NCBI GenBank assembly: GCA_016786595.1
Contig: JAEUWB010000054.1
Coordinates: 1 to 64,000 of the forward strand
Length of the DNA stretch: 64,000 nt
Direction: 5' to 3'
Origin: a bacterium
GTDB taxonomy: Bacteria; Bdellovibrionota_C; UBA2361; SZUA-149; JAEUWB01
The notes beneath the pieces were generated by a model. The model had not been told where the DNA came from, made no database searches, and saw nothing but the letters and a program-made list of their open reading frames with translations. This document shows positions 23,927 to 33,764 of the stretch, in pieces. The translations under genes and the position numbers were made by a program. Position 1 is the stretch's first letter; every line of letters begins with the position of its first letter.

Positions 23927-25516
23927 CTACTCCCATTCAATCGTTGAAGGAGGCTTAGTGGAAATATCTAAAACTACACGATTCACCCCAGGAGTTTCAT
24001 TAATAATTCTTGAAGCCATGCGCCGTAATACTTCCTCAGGAAACATATACCAATCCGCAGTCATTCCATCGACCGAAGTTACCGCACGCACAGCAATTGT
24101 TTGTTCATAGGTACGACCATCACCCATCACACCAACACTTTGAATCGGAAGCAATACTGCAAAAGATTGCCAGATCACAGTTGCTAAATCAGCACGCTCA
24201 ACCTCTTCCCGCACAATGCTATCAGCCCGACGTAAACGCACGAGCTTGTCATCAGTAATTTCTCCAAGACAACGCACCGCCAACCCCGGACCAGGAAAAG
24301 GTTGACGATCAATAATTTTATCCGGAATTTTTAAACCTCGGCCAATTACCCGAACCTCATCCTTAAATAACTCACGCAACGGCTCAATCAACTTAAGCTT
24401 CATCACATCCTTAAGACCACCGACATTATGATGACTCTTAATCGTTACCGATTGGCCAACGACAGAAACACTTTCAATCACATCGGGATACAGCGTGCCT
24501 TGCACAAGATACTCCACAGCTTCAATGCGCTGCGCTTCCTCTTCAAAGACATCAATAAAGACTCGCCCAATAATCTTGCGCTTCTGCTCCGGGTTAGTCA
24601 CCCCTTTGAGTTCGTCAAGAAAACGTCGCGATGCATCAACAATATGCAAATTAAGCCCCAAAGGCTTAAGAAATTTCTCAACGTCATCACGCTCGCCCTC
24701 ACGCAACAATCCATTATCCACAAATATACAGTGCAGCCTCGAACCAATCGCTTTGTGCACAAGCACAGCCGCAACAGTCGAATCAACACCACCACTTAAA
24801 CCACAGACAACATTCCCCTGCGGTGCCTTGGCCCGCACATCAGCAATTACAGTGTCTGCAAATTGCGCTGGATTCCAATCTTTCTCCAGCTTGGCAACAT
24901 CAAATAGAAAACTTTTTAGAATTTCTTTGCCTTGCGGCGTGTGATGAACTTCAACGTGAAACTGCACGCCATATATTTTTCGCGCCTCGTCCCCAAACGC
25001 GCAAATCGGAGCCCCCTCAGAAGTAGCAATCGTCCTAAACCCTGGGGGGTTTTGCGTGATCTTATCACCATGACTCATCCACGCAGTAAACGTCTTTTGA
25101 CCTCCAAGCGCCTTAAATGGACCCTCAGCGCTAGCTAAAGAAACCTCTGCACGCCCAAACTCACGTATACCAGATTCATCCGCTCCAGTTTGCGCCTCAT
25201 CAGCAGCATGCGCAGCCCGCCCCCAACCCGTAACCACGCCCCCAAAATGCTTCGCTAAAATCTGCATGCCATAGCAAATCCCAAACATCGGTAACTTAGC
25301 TTCAAGAATTTGCTTGTCAGCAAAAAGCCCGTCCGCAGCTAAAACAGAAGAGGGCCCCCCAGAAAGAATCAGCGCCTTCGGATTTCTCGATAAAACCTTG
25401 TCCGCCGCTGCAGTCCCCGGAAGAATTTCACAATAAACGCCCTGCTCTCGCACAGCTCGCGCAATTAACTGCGTATACTGCGAACCAAAATCTAAAATTA
25501 CTACTTGAGCTTGCAT
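23927..25516 (-). CDS. guaA: GMP synthase (glutamine-hydrolysing)
   Basis: The 529-residue enzyme has an N-terminal class I glutamine amidotransferase domain (nucleophile Cys in GICYGMQ, catalytic His in GVQFHVEVHHTP), then the ATP pyrophosphatase loop GLSGGVDSTVAA and the C-terminal dimerisation domain ending TKPPSTIEWE. It converts XMP to GMP using glutamine and ATP. Length is as expected. It follows guaB after 60 nt, the usual purine pair. The stop codon is followed at once by the 126-bp palindromic element. Confidence 0.97.
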   Translation of the reverse strand: MQAQVVILDFGSQYTQLIARAVREQGVYCEILPGTAAADKVLSRNPKALILSGGPSSVLAADGLFADKQILEAKLPMFGICYGMQILAKHFGGVVTGWGRAAHAADEAQTGADESGIREFGRAEVSLASAEGPFKALGGQKTFTAWMSHGDKITQNPPGFRTIATSEGAPICAFGDEARKIYGVQFHVEVHHTPQGKEILKSFLFDVAKLEKDWNPAQFADTVIADVRAKAPQGNVVCGLSGGVDSTVAAVLVHKAIGSRLHCIFVDNGLLREGERDDVEKFLKPLGLNLHIVDASRRFLDELKGVTNPEQKRKIIGRVFIDVFEEEAQRIEAVEYLVQGTLYPDVIESVSVVGQSVTIKSHHNVGGLKDVMKLKLIEPLRELFKDEVRVIGRGLKIPDKIIDRQPFPGPGLAVRCLGEITDDKLVRLRRADSIVREEVERADLATVIWQSFAVLLPIQSVGVMGDGRTYEQTIAVRAVTSVDGMTADWYMFPEEVLRRMASRIINETPGVNRVVLDISTKPPSTIEWE

Positions 25517-25576
25517 GCTATCCTTTAATTGAATTGTAATTGTAAAATATGAGATTTAAGCCAAGTTGGCCAAATC

Positions 25577-27082
<1,506 letters not shown>

Positions 27083-27098
27083 TCAACATTTTCCGCAA

Positions 27099-27269
27099 CT
27101 TACCTTTCTTTTACGGAAAAGAAAGGTAAGACCAAAGAAAACGAACCACTCCGTGGTTTTCCACTTCCTATCCATCAACTACGCGCCAGCACCAACCAAA
27201 AAACCGCACCTCGCCGCCTTTCTTTACAAAAAAGAAAGGTAAGACCAAAGAAAACGAACCACTTCGTGG
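27099..27269 (+). repeat. Double-hairpin repeat, copies E and F (upstream of guaB)
   Basis: Copy E has the perfect 14-bp first stem (27099-27112 with 27117-27130, loop ACGG), the linker ACCAAAGAAAACGA and the second hairpin AACCAC-TCC-GTGGTT (27144-27158). Copy F has a shorter first stem (CCTTTCTTT with AAAGAAAGG, 27217-27239), the same linker and CCAC-TTC-GTGG (27259-27269). The second hairpins are 115 bp apart, the same period as at 19.4-19.7 kb, and the spacer between them resembles the spacer there. It lies between guaB and der. Confidence 0.88.
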
Positions 27270-27447
27270 CTAAACATATATTCTTTCAGCGTAGACTAAG
27301 GGAGATAATCTGCTTGCGCTTTGTGTCATTAATGAAATTGGCCTTTACTTTAAGCTCCGAGGGCTCCGCTCTGCGCTTTATCGAATATTGATTGAACCTA
27401 AATAACCATAGAAAAACAACTGTTAAAATTAATGCTGTGGGTGGCTG

Positions 27448-27571
27448 AGGCTCTGGGTGGGGAGAGGTTTGAAGAAAGTAAAGCGCAGCCCGAGTCATAT
27501 TTGCTGGTAGTTAGCAGATCAGTTTGGCCGAGGGCGAGCCATTTCTGAAAACCTCTTCCCGCCCAGAGTCT
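27448..27571 (+). ncRNA. Candidate structured RNA closed by a 23-bp stem
   Basis: Positions 27448-27470 pair with 27549-27571 across 23 positions. Twenty pairs are Watson-Crick and the three exceptions are all G-U when read as plus-strand RNA; on the minus strand they would be A-C mismatches. The enclosed ~78 nt contains two smaller hairpins (TGCT with AGCA and TGGC with GCCA). The region has no convincing open reading frame and lies in the 575-nt gap between guaB and der. I do not recognise it as 4.5S, 6S, tmRNA or RNase P RNA. No clear promoter or terminator was found, so transcription is unproven. Confidence 0.4.
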
Positions 27572-27639
27572 ATAAACATGTTGATCAAAAGGTCTATTTC
27601 AGTAAGGACTACTGATTAACTAAGTGCGTAGAACTTTGC

Positions 27640-29238
27640 CTAGCGCTCGCGCAGAACAAACTTAATGTCCGTCCCCACAAACCTAAATCTCTCACGAATC
27701 GCGTTTTTCAAGTGGCGAATAAAAGAAAAATGCACCTGCTCAGGATAGTTAAAGAACAGCGCAAAACGCGGCGGAGCAACAGCAACCTGCGCTCCATAAT
27801 AAAGCTTAATCTCTTGACCACGATAAAACGGAGTCGAAGCTTCCTCCGCAGCAGACTTGAGCACACGATTTAACTGCGCAGTCGGAATCTTCCTCAGCCG
27901 CGACGCCGCAATCCGCCGCGCAGCATCAAGAATCTTCGGGGCACGTCGCCCCGAAAGCGCACTAGTCGTCACAATTTCAGCATACGGCGCAAACTTAAAA
28001 ACTTCTTTTACTCGTAACTTATACTCGTTTGCCGTCTTATGATCCTTCTCCACCAAATCCCACTTGTTTAACACCAGCACAATCCCCACTCCTTCCTCAT
28101 GCGCCATTCCTAAAATCTTGGCATCATGCTGACTCGGCCCATCCGTTGCATCAATCACCACAATCGCGACATCCGCTCCCGCAAGCGCACGCAAGGTTCT
28201 CAATGAACTATAATACTGAAGCGACTCAGCACGATTATCTCGCTTCAAGCCAGCAGTGTCAGTCAGCAAAAATGTCTGATCCTTAAATTCAAACGGCACC
28301 GTCACCGCATCACGCGTAGTCCCAGCCTCACTCGAAGTAATCACCCGCGACTCACCGAGAATCGCATTTAAAAGCGTAGATTTTCCTACATTCGGCCGAC
28401 CAATAAAAGCTAATCGAATCAGCTCCGGCACCAGACTTTCCGGCGCTTCCGTCGCAAGCTCTTCCTCAGCTGGCGCCTCAACGCGATCTTCCTCAAGCGG
28501 ACGTAAACGATGCAACTTAAGATAAGCTGAGACATTCGCCTGCAATCCTGCTTCATCCCCTTCAGTCACTTCAAAAACAGGCGCAAAAATTGGACTGCGG
28601 TCAATCTCTACACTTTCCTGATCAGCCAAGCCTTCGCGACGATAAGAATTCTCGAGTTCCGTTTTAATTTTTTCTATTTCTGCCTCATGATCAACTTGAT
28701 CGGAAGTTGAAAGTTGCCGCAATTCATCGGCATTAGGTAATAAGGAGAAAACTTTATCGACAAGCTTTTGCACTTGATAGCCATGCTTGGCACTCAGCGC
28801 ATGTAACTCATCAAAACCTAATTCGAAAAATTCACAAATCTTGCCTTGCTGTTCAACCCCATCACACTTATTCACAGCAAAAATTACAGGTTTTGTTTGC
28901 GCGCGGAGCATCTGCACAATCTCACGGTCATCTGGATGCAATCCATCGTTGCCATCAAAGAGCATCACGATTACGTCAGCCTCAGCAATTGCCGCCTGAG
29001 CTTGCTCGACAATTTGTGTGTCAATTTCAGAATCAGCTCCGATAATAATGCCGCCAGTATCAACAAAGTAAAACGGGATTTCATAACGGCCTACTAAGGC
29101 GTAGTTGCGGTCACGCGTTACACCCGGGATATCGTCGACAACGGCAAGTTCTTTGCCTACAACACGATTAAAGAGTGTCGATTTGCCAACATTGGGGCGA
29201 CCTAAAATGGCAATAATCGGAATACGTTTTTTTTCCAT
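27640..29238 (-). CDS. der: Ribosome biogenesis GTPase Der (EngA) with long interdomain linker
   Basis: The 532-residue protein has two consecutive GTPase domains, each with GRPNVGKST, plus DTGGI / DTAGL switch motifs and NKCD / NKWD specificity motifs, and a C-terminal KH-like domain. It acts in maturation of the 50S subunit. The linker between the two GTPase domains (about residues 175-275) is long and acidic, which makes the protein longer than the usual ~440-490 residues. It starts 9 nt after era ends, an operon of two ribosome-assembly GTPases. Confidence 0.96.
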   Translation of the reverse strand: MEKKRIPIIAILGRPNVGKSTLFNRVVGKELAVVDDIPGVTRDRNYALVGRYEIPFYFVDTGGIIIGADSEIDTQIVEQAQAAIAEADVIVMLFDGNDGLHPDDREIVQMLRAQTKPVIFAVNKCDGVEQQGKICEFFELGFDELHALSAKHGYQVQKLVDKVFSLLPNADELRQLSTSDQVDHEAEIEKIKTELENSYRREGLADQESVEIDRSPIFAPVFEVTEGDEAGLQANVSAYLKLHRLRPLEEDRVEAPAEEELATEAPESLVPELIRLAFIGRPNVGKSTLLNAILGESRVITSSEAGTTRDAVTVPFEFKDQTFLLTDTAGLKRDNRAESLQYYSSLRTLRALAGADVAIVVIDATDGPSQHDAKILGMAHEEGVGIVLVLNKWDLVEKDHKTANEYKLRVKEVFKFAPYAEIVTTSALSGRRAPKILDAARRIAASRLRKIPTAQLNRVLKSAAEEASTPFYRGQEIKLYYGAQVAVAPPRFALFFNYPEQVHFSFIRHLKNAIRERFRFVGTDIKFVLRER

Positions 29239-29247
29239 GTGTTGCTG

Positions 29248-30183
29248 CTAATTTTGATGATGCTGCTCGGCGCGGACTAGCCCAGCTTCACTTTGCGTCC
29301 AATCAGTAATTACTTTAACAAATAATGAGATATAAACCTTGCGCTCCAGCTGATCCTCTAACTCGAGCCGCGCTTGTGTGCCAATTTGCTTTAAAGTCTT
29401 ACCGCCTGCTCCAATAATAATACCCTTATGCGACTCTTTTTCCACAATAATACAGGCTGATATTTTAATTAATTCAGCAGTTTCTTCCCAAGATTCGAGA
29501 TGCACAGCAACTCGATAGGGAATTTCTTGATGAATAACCGCAAAAAGTTTTTCACGAATCACTTCGGATGCAAGGAACTTCTCTGACCGGTCAGTCAAAA
29601 ATTCATCAGCATACTGCTTTGAGCCCTTGGGCAACAAACGTAATAACTCACTAACTAATGGAGAAACTCCATCGCGCTCTAGCGCCGAAACTGGCACAAT
29701 CGTAATACTTTTCCGCGTTTCGCTGCTCAGTAACAAATCTTGAAAGCTTGCGATCAATGGCAGCAACCGCTGCTTGTCGATTTTGTCAATTTTATTAAGT
29801 GCAATCACCACTGGGCAATCCACAGCTAAATTATTAATTTCTGACTTACTTGCCTCCAGTAGCTGTTTGTCGCGAATAACTTTTACACTATCAATCAAAT
29901 AAATGATTACGTTGGCACTTTCGCGGGTTTCGCGAATTGCATTTTTCATCAGTGTCTTTAGTGCGCTTTTTTCTGCTTTACGTATAAATCCCGGAGCATC
30001 GAGAAAAGCAATTTGAGCTGCCGCAGTCGTGAGCACCCCGAGGATTTGATTTCGTGTCGTATGCGGTTTATCCGAAACAATCGAGAGTTTCTCGCCGAGT
30101 ATGGCATTAAGCAGGGTCGATTTCCCTGCATTGGCTTCCCCTAAGAGGGCAACATATCCGAATTTGTAGTCTGTAGCGTCCAT
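29248..30183 (-). CDS. era: GTPase Era
   Basis: The 311-residue protein has G1 GEANAGKSTLLNAI, G3 DAPGF, G4 NKID and the C-terminal KH domain with KGIIIGAGGKTLKQIG. Era binds the 3' end of 16S rRNA and aids 30S maturation. Length and order are standard. It precedes der by 9 nt. A short, structureless spacer of about 157 nt separates it from the divergent tag gene. Confidence 0.95.
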   Translation of the reverse strand: MDATDYKFGYVALLGEANAGKSTLLNAILGEKLSIVSDKPHTTRNQILGVLTTAAAQIAFLDAPGFIRKAEKSALKTLMKNAIRETRESANVIIYLIDSVKVIRDKQLLEASKSEINNLAVDCPVVIALNKIDKIDKQRLLPLIASFQDLLLSSETRKSITIVPVSALERDGVSPLVSELLRLLPKGSKQYADEFLTDRSEKFLASEVIREKLFAVIHQEIPYRVAVHLESWEETAELIKISACIIVEKESHKGIIIGAGGKTLKQIGTQARLELEDQLERKVYISLFVKVITDWTQSEAGLVRAEQHHQN

Positions 30184-30340
30184 AAACGAGGCGCGACTAC
30201 TAGCATATCAGACAAATAAATAATAGCCTGATGTATTGAGGTTAAGCTAGGATTTAAGCCCAGATCCTCAGAATAGTCCCCCTTTCTCGGCGAGCAGTTA
30301 TAGCGGATCGTTGCCGACTAGGAGAATATAGATATTATAT

Positions 30341-30937
30341 ATGACCATGAATAAGTCCTTAACGCTTAATGCTGATACTAAACCGCGTTGCTGGTGGTGC
30401 GGAGCTGACCCACTCTACGTTAAATATCATGATTCTGAGTGGGGAGTTCCCGTGCATGACGATCGCAAGCTCTTTGAGATGTTAATTCTTGAAGGTTTTC
30501 AAGCCGGCTTAAGTTGGATTACAATTTTACGTAAGCGTAAGAATTTCAAAAAAGCATTTTGCAATTTCAATGCAAAGAAAATCGCTAAATTCACAAAGCG
30601 TGACATCGCGCGATTAATGCGGGACGAAGGCATCATCCGTAATCGTCTTAAAATTGAAGGTGCAGTTAAAAATGCACGGGCCTATTTAAAAGTTAAAGCA
30701 GAATTCGGTTCGTTTGCGAAATATATCTGGCAATTTACAAACTACAAAACGATTAAGCCTAAGAAGCGCCCGACGCGCACAAGTATTCAAGCCACTTCAA
30801 GAGAATCTGACGCGATGTCAAAAGACTTAAAGAAGCGCGGCTTTACTTTCGTCGGTAGCACAATCTGTTACGCTCATATGCAGGCTACCGGCATGGTTGA
30901 TGACCATGTGGCAGGATGCTTTCGCGCTAAAAAATAA
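30341..30937 (+). CDS. tag: DNA-3-methyladenine glycosylase I
   Basis: The 198-residue protein contains RCWWCGADPLYVKYHDSEWG with the zinc-binding Cys and His, LILEGFQAGLSWITIL, and the C-terminal TGMVDDHVAGCF block with the other zinc ligands, as in Tag. It removes 3-methyladenine from alkylated DNA, starting base-excision repair. It stands alone, divergent from era, and its 3' end faces a minus-strand terminator. Confidence 0.93.
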   Translation: MTMNKSLTLNADTKPRCWWCGADPLYVKYHDSEWGVPVHDDRKLFEMLILEGFQAGLSWITILRKRKNFKKAFCNFNAKKIAKFTKRDIARLMRDEGIIRNRLKIEGAVKNARAYLKVKAEFGSFAKYIWQFTNYKTIKPKKRPTRTSIQATSRESDAMSKDLKKRGFTFVGSTICYAHMQATGMVDDHVAGCFRAKK

Positions 30938-30951
30938 GACTAAAAATAAAA

Positions 30952-30972
30952 AAGGCGGCACAAGGCCGCCTT
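30952..30972 (-). terminator. Rho-independent terminator of the small secreted Cys-rich gene
   Basis: AAGGCGGC (30952-30959) and GCCGCCTT (30965-30972) form an 8-bp stem with a 5-nt loop. On the minus strand the stem is followed by a T-rich run (complement of the A-run at 30942-30953), the arrangement of an intrinsic terminator for the gene ending at 30996. On the plus strand the T-run is weak, so termination of tag is less certain. Confidence 0.75.
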
Positions 30973-30995
30973 GATTGTCTTTATGATTTAGAATA

Positions 30996-31430
30996 TTAGC
31001 AGCCTTTATCAAAGCCAGCTCGACGACAAGCTTCCTTAATCGCTTCAAGTGCCAGTCTGTTCTGCTCATTATCACAACCACAAAAGGCTACATCCTTAAT
31101 GATTGTCGAACATTTAATCTTGGTTTTAATTGGACCAATTTTTTCTTCCCGATAACAATTCGCGCGAAATTCCTTACAGGCTTCGTTTGCAGGACAGTTT
31201 GTCTCACCCGTAGGACAGAATTTTCCCTTTTGCGCTCCCTCTTTGCACTCATGAGAAACCGAACATGTAGCAACTAAAAATGTTAATTCTTCAGGGGATA
31301 CGACTCCATCAAAGTTCGTATCTCCAGCTACTTCTTCAACAATTGGGCAGATACTTGGAATGGCAAACGCACTCGAAGTGAAACAGCAACAAAATATAAA
31401 TGTTAGGAAAATTTTCTTAGTAATTTGCAT
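30996..31430 (-). CDS. Small secreted Cys-rich protein with an EF-hand-like loop
   Basis: The 144-residue product has a signal peptide (about 1-23, cut after SSAFA). A single perfect EF-hand-type calcium loop follows, DTNFDGVVSPEE (about 37-48), of the kind found in dockerin- and calmodulin-like modules. The remainder carries more than ten cysteines (for example CPTGETNCPANEACK and CGCDNEQN). I do not recognise a named family. The Cys content and calcium loop suggest an extracellular, disulfide-stabilised protein. A GAGG ribosome-binding site lies 4 nt before the ATG. Confidence 0.7.
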   Translation of the reverse strand: MQITKKIFLTFIFCCCFTSSAFAIPSICPIVEEVAGDTNFDGVVSPEELTFLVATCSVSHECKEGAQKGKFCPTGETNCPANEACKEFRANCYREEKIGPIKTKIKCSTIIKDVAFCGCDNEQNRLALEAIKEACRRAGFDKGC

Positions 31431-31722
31431 AAAACCTCATTAAAAAATTAATCAACCAGCCAATCGACTGCCCTTGACAACTATCTGTTGTTGAGGATGT
31501 TATGCTTCTGAAATTCTAAAACGCATCCTTAAAAACCTTAAATTTACTAAAATCACTGTAGTTTTATAGACTTAGAGCAGACAGAGAAAGACCGGCGATA
31601 GTAGACTACTGCTTATTATCATAAAGCCGTCGACTAGCTCTTTGTCCTCGAAATTTATCTTTCGTCTTTAAAAAGGGGATGCCGGGGTGACATGTGAAAA
31701 CATGAGACATCCATCCTTGGGG

Positions 31723-32475
31723 TCAGTTTAGACCAGCATTCCCTGCTCGTCGTTTGGTGCTTTGCTTTGGATAAGAATGTCGGGGAAATGCATTTTTGAG
31801 AATCCGCACCCCAGACTTGTAATAACACAATCGACACCGCAAAGCTGAATCCTCGAACTCTGGCCATACGCGCTCAAGTTGTAAGTAAAAAAGCGGCATG
31901 AAATCAAGCTCGCCCATCTTTGCCTTGGCATTTACATCAAGCACTGCAGCTAGGATCGTCTCAACCGAAATGCGCACGACATAAATGTAACCAAGATCCA
32001 TTGAAGAGATTAGCTGCGAACTCACTGTGCAAAGCTCAACAACTTTTTCACTTTCTTCTGGCTTAAAGACATCAAGTCGGATGACATTTAACGCTTCTGG
32101 CGCTGTGATCGCAATTCGAACTTGATTTTTACCTCGAGTAAACTTTTCAACGATCTCAAGTTCAATCTCCATCTTTCCACGTTGCGCCATGAGCTCATCC
32201 TCAAGCCGCTTAAGGGTTCGACTATGCCCAGGGTCAAGGCTGAAGAGAATGCTGGATTTTAGCGGGTCCCCGCCAAGTGTCCGCGTCAAGGTGAGCTTGC
32301 CGGTTGGCAAGTCATGCACGTCCGTGTTTCGAGATTTGGGTTTTTCATCCATGGTGATAGGAGCTCTGCTCCGGTGACCCAAAGAAGTCAAAGGAACAGA
32401 GCTGTATCTTCCCAAACAACGAAGTAAAACCTTTTCGGTCACCTCGACATCGAAAAACATAGTATGCGACTGCAC
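31723..32475 (-). CDS. Uncharacterised cytoplasmic protein
   Basis: I do not recognise this protein of up to 250 residues. The central part (about 55-165) alternates short hydrophobic strands with charged loops (KLTLTRTLGG, KMEIELEIVEKF, QVRIAITAPEALNVIRLDVF), suggesting a beta-rich fold. The C-terminal part has a helix with VLDVNAKAKMGELDFMPLFYLQLERVWPEFED, then a CRLC pair and a basic tail. No signal peptide or membrane helix is visible. The start is uncertain: a GTG at 32475, an ATG at 32460 or an ATG at 32352 are all possible and none has a good ribosome-binding site. It stands alone between the secreted gene and the rnc operon. Confidence 0.55.
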   Translation of the reverse strand: MQSHTMFFDVEVTEKVLLRCLGRYSSVPLTSLGHRSRAPITMDEKPKSRNTDVHDLPTGKLTLTRTLGGDPLKSSILFSLDPGHSRTLKRLEDELMAQRGKMEIELEIVEKFTRGKNQVRIAITAPEALNVIRLDVFKPEESEKVVELCTVSSQLISSMDLGYIYVVRISVETILAAVLDVNAKAKMGELDFMPLFYLQLERVWPEFEDSALRCRLCYYKSGVRILKNAFPRHSYPKQSTKRRAGNAGLN

Positions 32476-32623
32476 GCGCTAATATGCTTTTCCAGCCGAG
32501 GACAAAGAGTCTTCTACCCAATATTCAATTGTTGAATGAAACTACAAAAATGCTCTTGTTTTATTACTTGTTTCAGTTAATTTCTGCAAATAAATGAAAA
32601 ACTATACGTTCACTCTGAGCACA

Positions 32624-32730
32624 ACTTAGGCTTAGGCTTGAACTTATACTTAATCTTATCCTTTCCCTTTTTCAAAAAAGGGAAGAGTTAAAGGTTAAGG
32701 GGAAGTATAAGTTCAAGCCTAAGTCTAAGT
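32624..32730. repeat. Long inverted repeat with 28-bp arms downstream of rnc
   Basis: The arms 32624-32651 and 32703-32730 match at 27 of 28 positions and enclose a second hairpin (TTCCCTTTTT with AAAAAGGGAA around 32663-32684). It begins 20 nt beyond the rnc stop codon on the minus strand, so it could end that operon's transcript or protect its 3' end. Part of the arm (CTTAGGCTTGAACTT, 32631-32645) recurs at 56207-56221, so this belongs to a second dispersed repeat family. Confidence 0.8.
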
Positions 32731-32750
32731 AATGAAGCCGAAGCAATGCT

Positions 32751-33764
32751 TTACTGGGCTTGAGCAGGCAACACTGTCACCAATAGCGCTGGGGCAAAAA
32801 TCGCATTTTGACCTTCAACTAGATTCAATAGCGGATGCTTCGGAGTGAGTTTTCTCAATACCTCAGATGCGGCTTCTTGTTGCGCAGCTTTCTTAGTATT
32901 TCCTCGTCCACGGCCAACGATCTCATGATCGACAACACAAATTGTCACAAAAGTTGGCGCATGCTCAGGCCCTTCAACCATTTCCACAAGATACTGCGGA
33001 GCTTCGCTGCCAGCAGCATAAAGCGCTTCCTGTAATTCCGTTTTAGGATCACTCGGAACAACTGAAGCCAGATTATCGCCAAAAACACCTTGAATCACTT
33101 CAAGCGCGCGATCAAAAGAACTATCTAGATAAAGCGCGCCAAACACGGCCTCCATTACGTCGGCTAGAATTGACGGGCGCTCCGCTCCACCGCTGGCAAA
33201 TTCACTTCGACCCAAACGGATAAAAGGTCCGATTTCTAATTCTTTGGCAAAATTAGCAAGTGCTGAAGTATTCACCAAAGCGGCTCGCATTTTAGAGAGG
33301 TCGCCTTCTCGCGCTTCAGGGTGAATGTTAATTAGATAATGTGCAACGCCTAGATCCAAGACCGCATCCCCCAAAAACTCCAGGCGCTCGTAGTCAAGCC
33401 GGTCTTGAGGTCCCAACGCCGATCGATGCGTTAAGGCCCGCTCTAAGAGCGAGCGATTTGTGAATTTATAGCCGAGGCGTTCTTCTAAAACTTCAAAATC
33501 CTTACGCGTGGAAACAACTTCATGCTCAAGCCCGACTGCAGTTTCCTTGAGATGATCAAGCACTGCACCTAAGGTTTTTTCCTGCCCTTTTTCGCGCTTT
33601 TCCGTAAAGCGGCCTTCGGCATCTTTCTCGAAGGCGACTTTCTTTTTTTGTTTTTTACCGTCCAGGAAATCATCCCAAATCTCTCTTTCTTTTTGAGAAC
33701 CTTGAGATCGTTTCCCGCCACGAGCTACTTCTTTTGTTTTTTTTGCGGGAACTAAAAATCGCAT
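32751..33764 (-). CDS. rnc: Ribonuclease III with N-terminal extension
   Basis: The RNase III domain starts near residue 90 (LEERLGYKFTNRSLLERAL), contains ERLEFLGDAVLDL with the catalytic Glu129 and Asp133, and ADVMEAVFGALY with Asp202 and Glu205. A double-stranded RNA-binding domain follows at about 238-305. Ahead of the core are about 90 highly charged, Lys-rich residues, absent from ordinary ~230-residue RNase III, and a ~30-residue hydrophobic tail follows. The ATG at 33764 overlaps mtaB by 13 nt; a GTG inside the extension is an alternative start. It is the last gene of a tRNA modification operon. Confidence 0.93.
   Translation of the reverse strand: MRFLVPAKKTKEVARGGKRSQGSQKEREIWDDFLDGKKQKKKVAFEKDAEGRFTEKREKGQEKTLGAVLDHLKETAVGLEHEVVSTRKDFEVLEERLGYKFTNRSLLERALTHRSALGPQDRLDYERLEFLGDAVLDLGVAHYLINIHPEAREGDLSKMRAALVNTSALANFAKELEIGPFIRLGRSEFASGGAERPSILADVMEAVFGALYLDSSFDRALEVIQGVFGDNLASVVPSDPKTELQEALYAAGSEAPQYLVEMVEGPEHAPTFVTICVVDHEIVGRGRGNTKKAAQQEAASEVLRKLTPKHPLLNLVEGQNAIFAPALLVTVLPAQAQ

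Noticed and set aside
27448-27571. 4.5S, 6S, tmRNA or RNase P RNA
   Set aside because: I could not find the conserved sequence blocks of any of these, so it is listed only as a candidate RNA.
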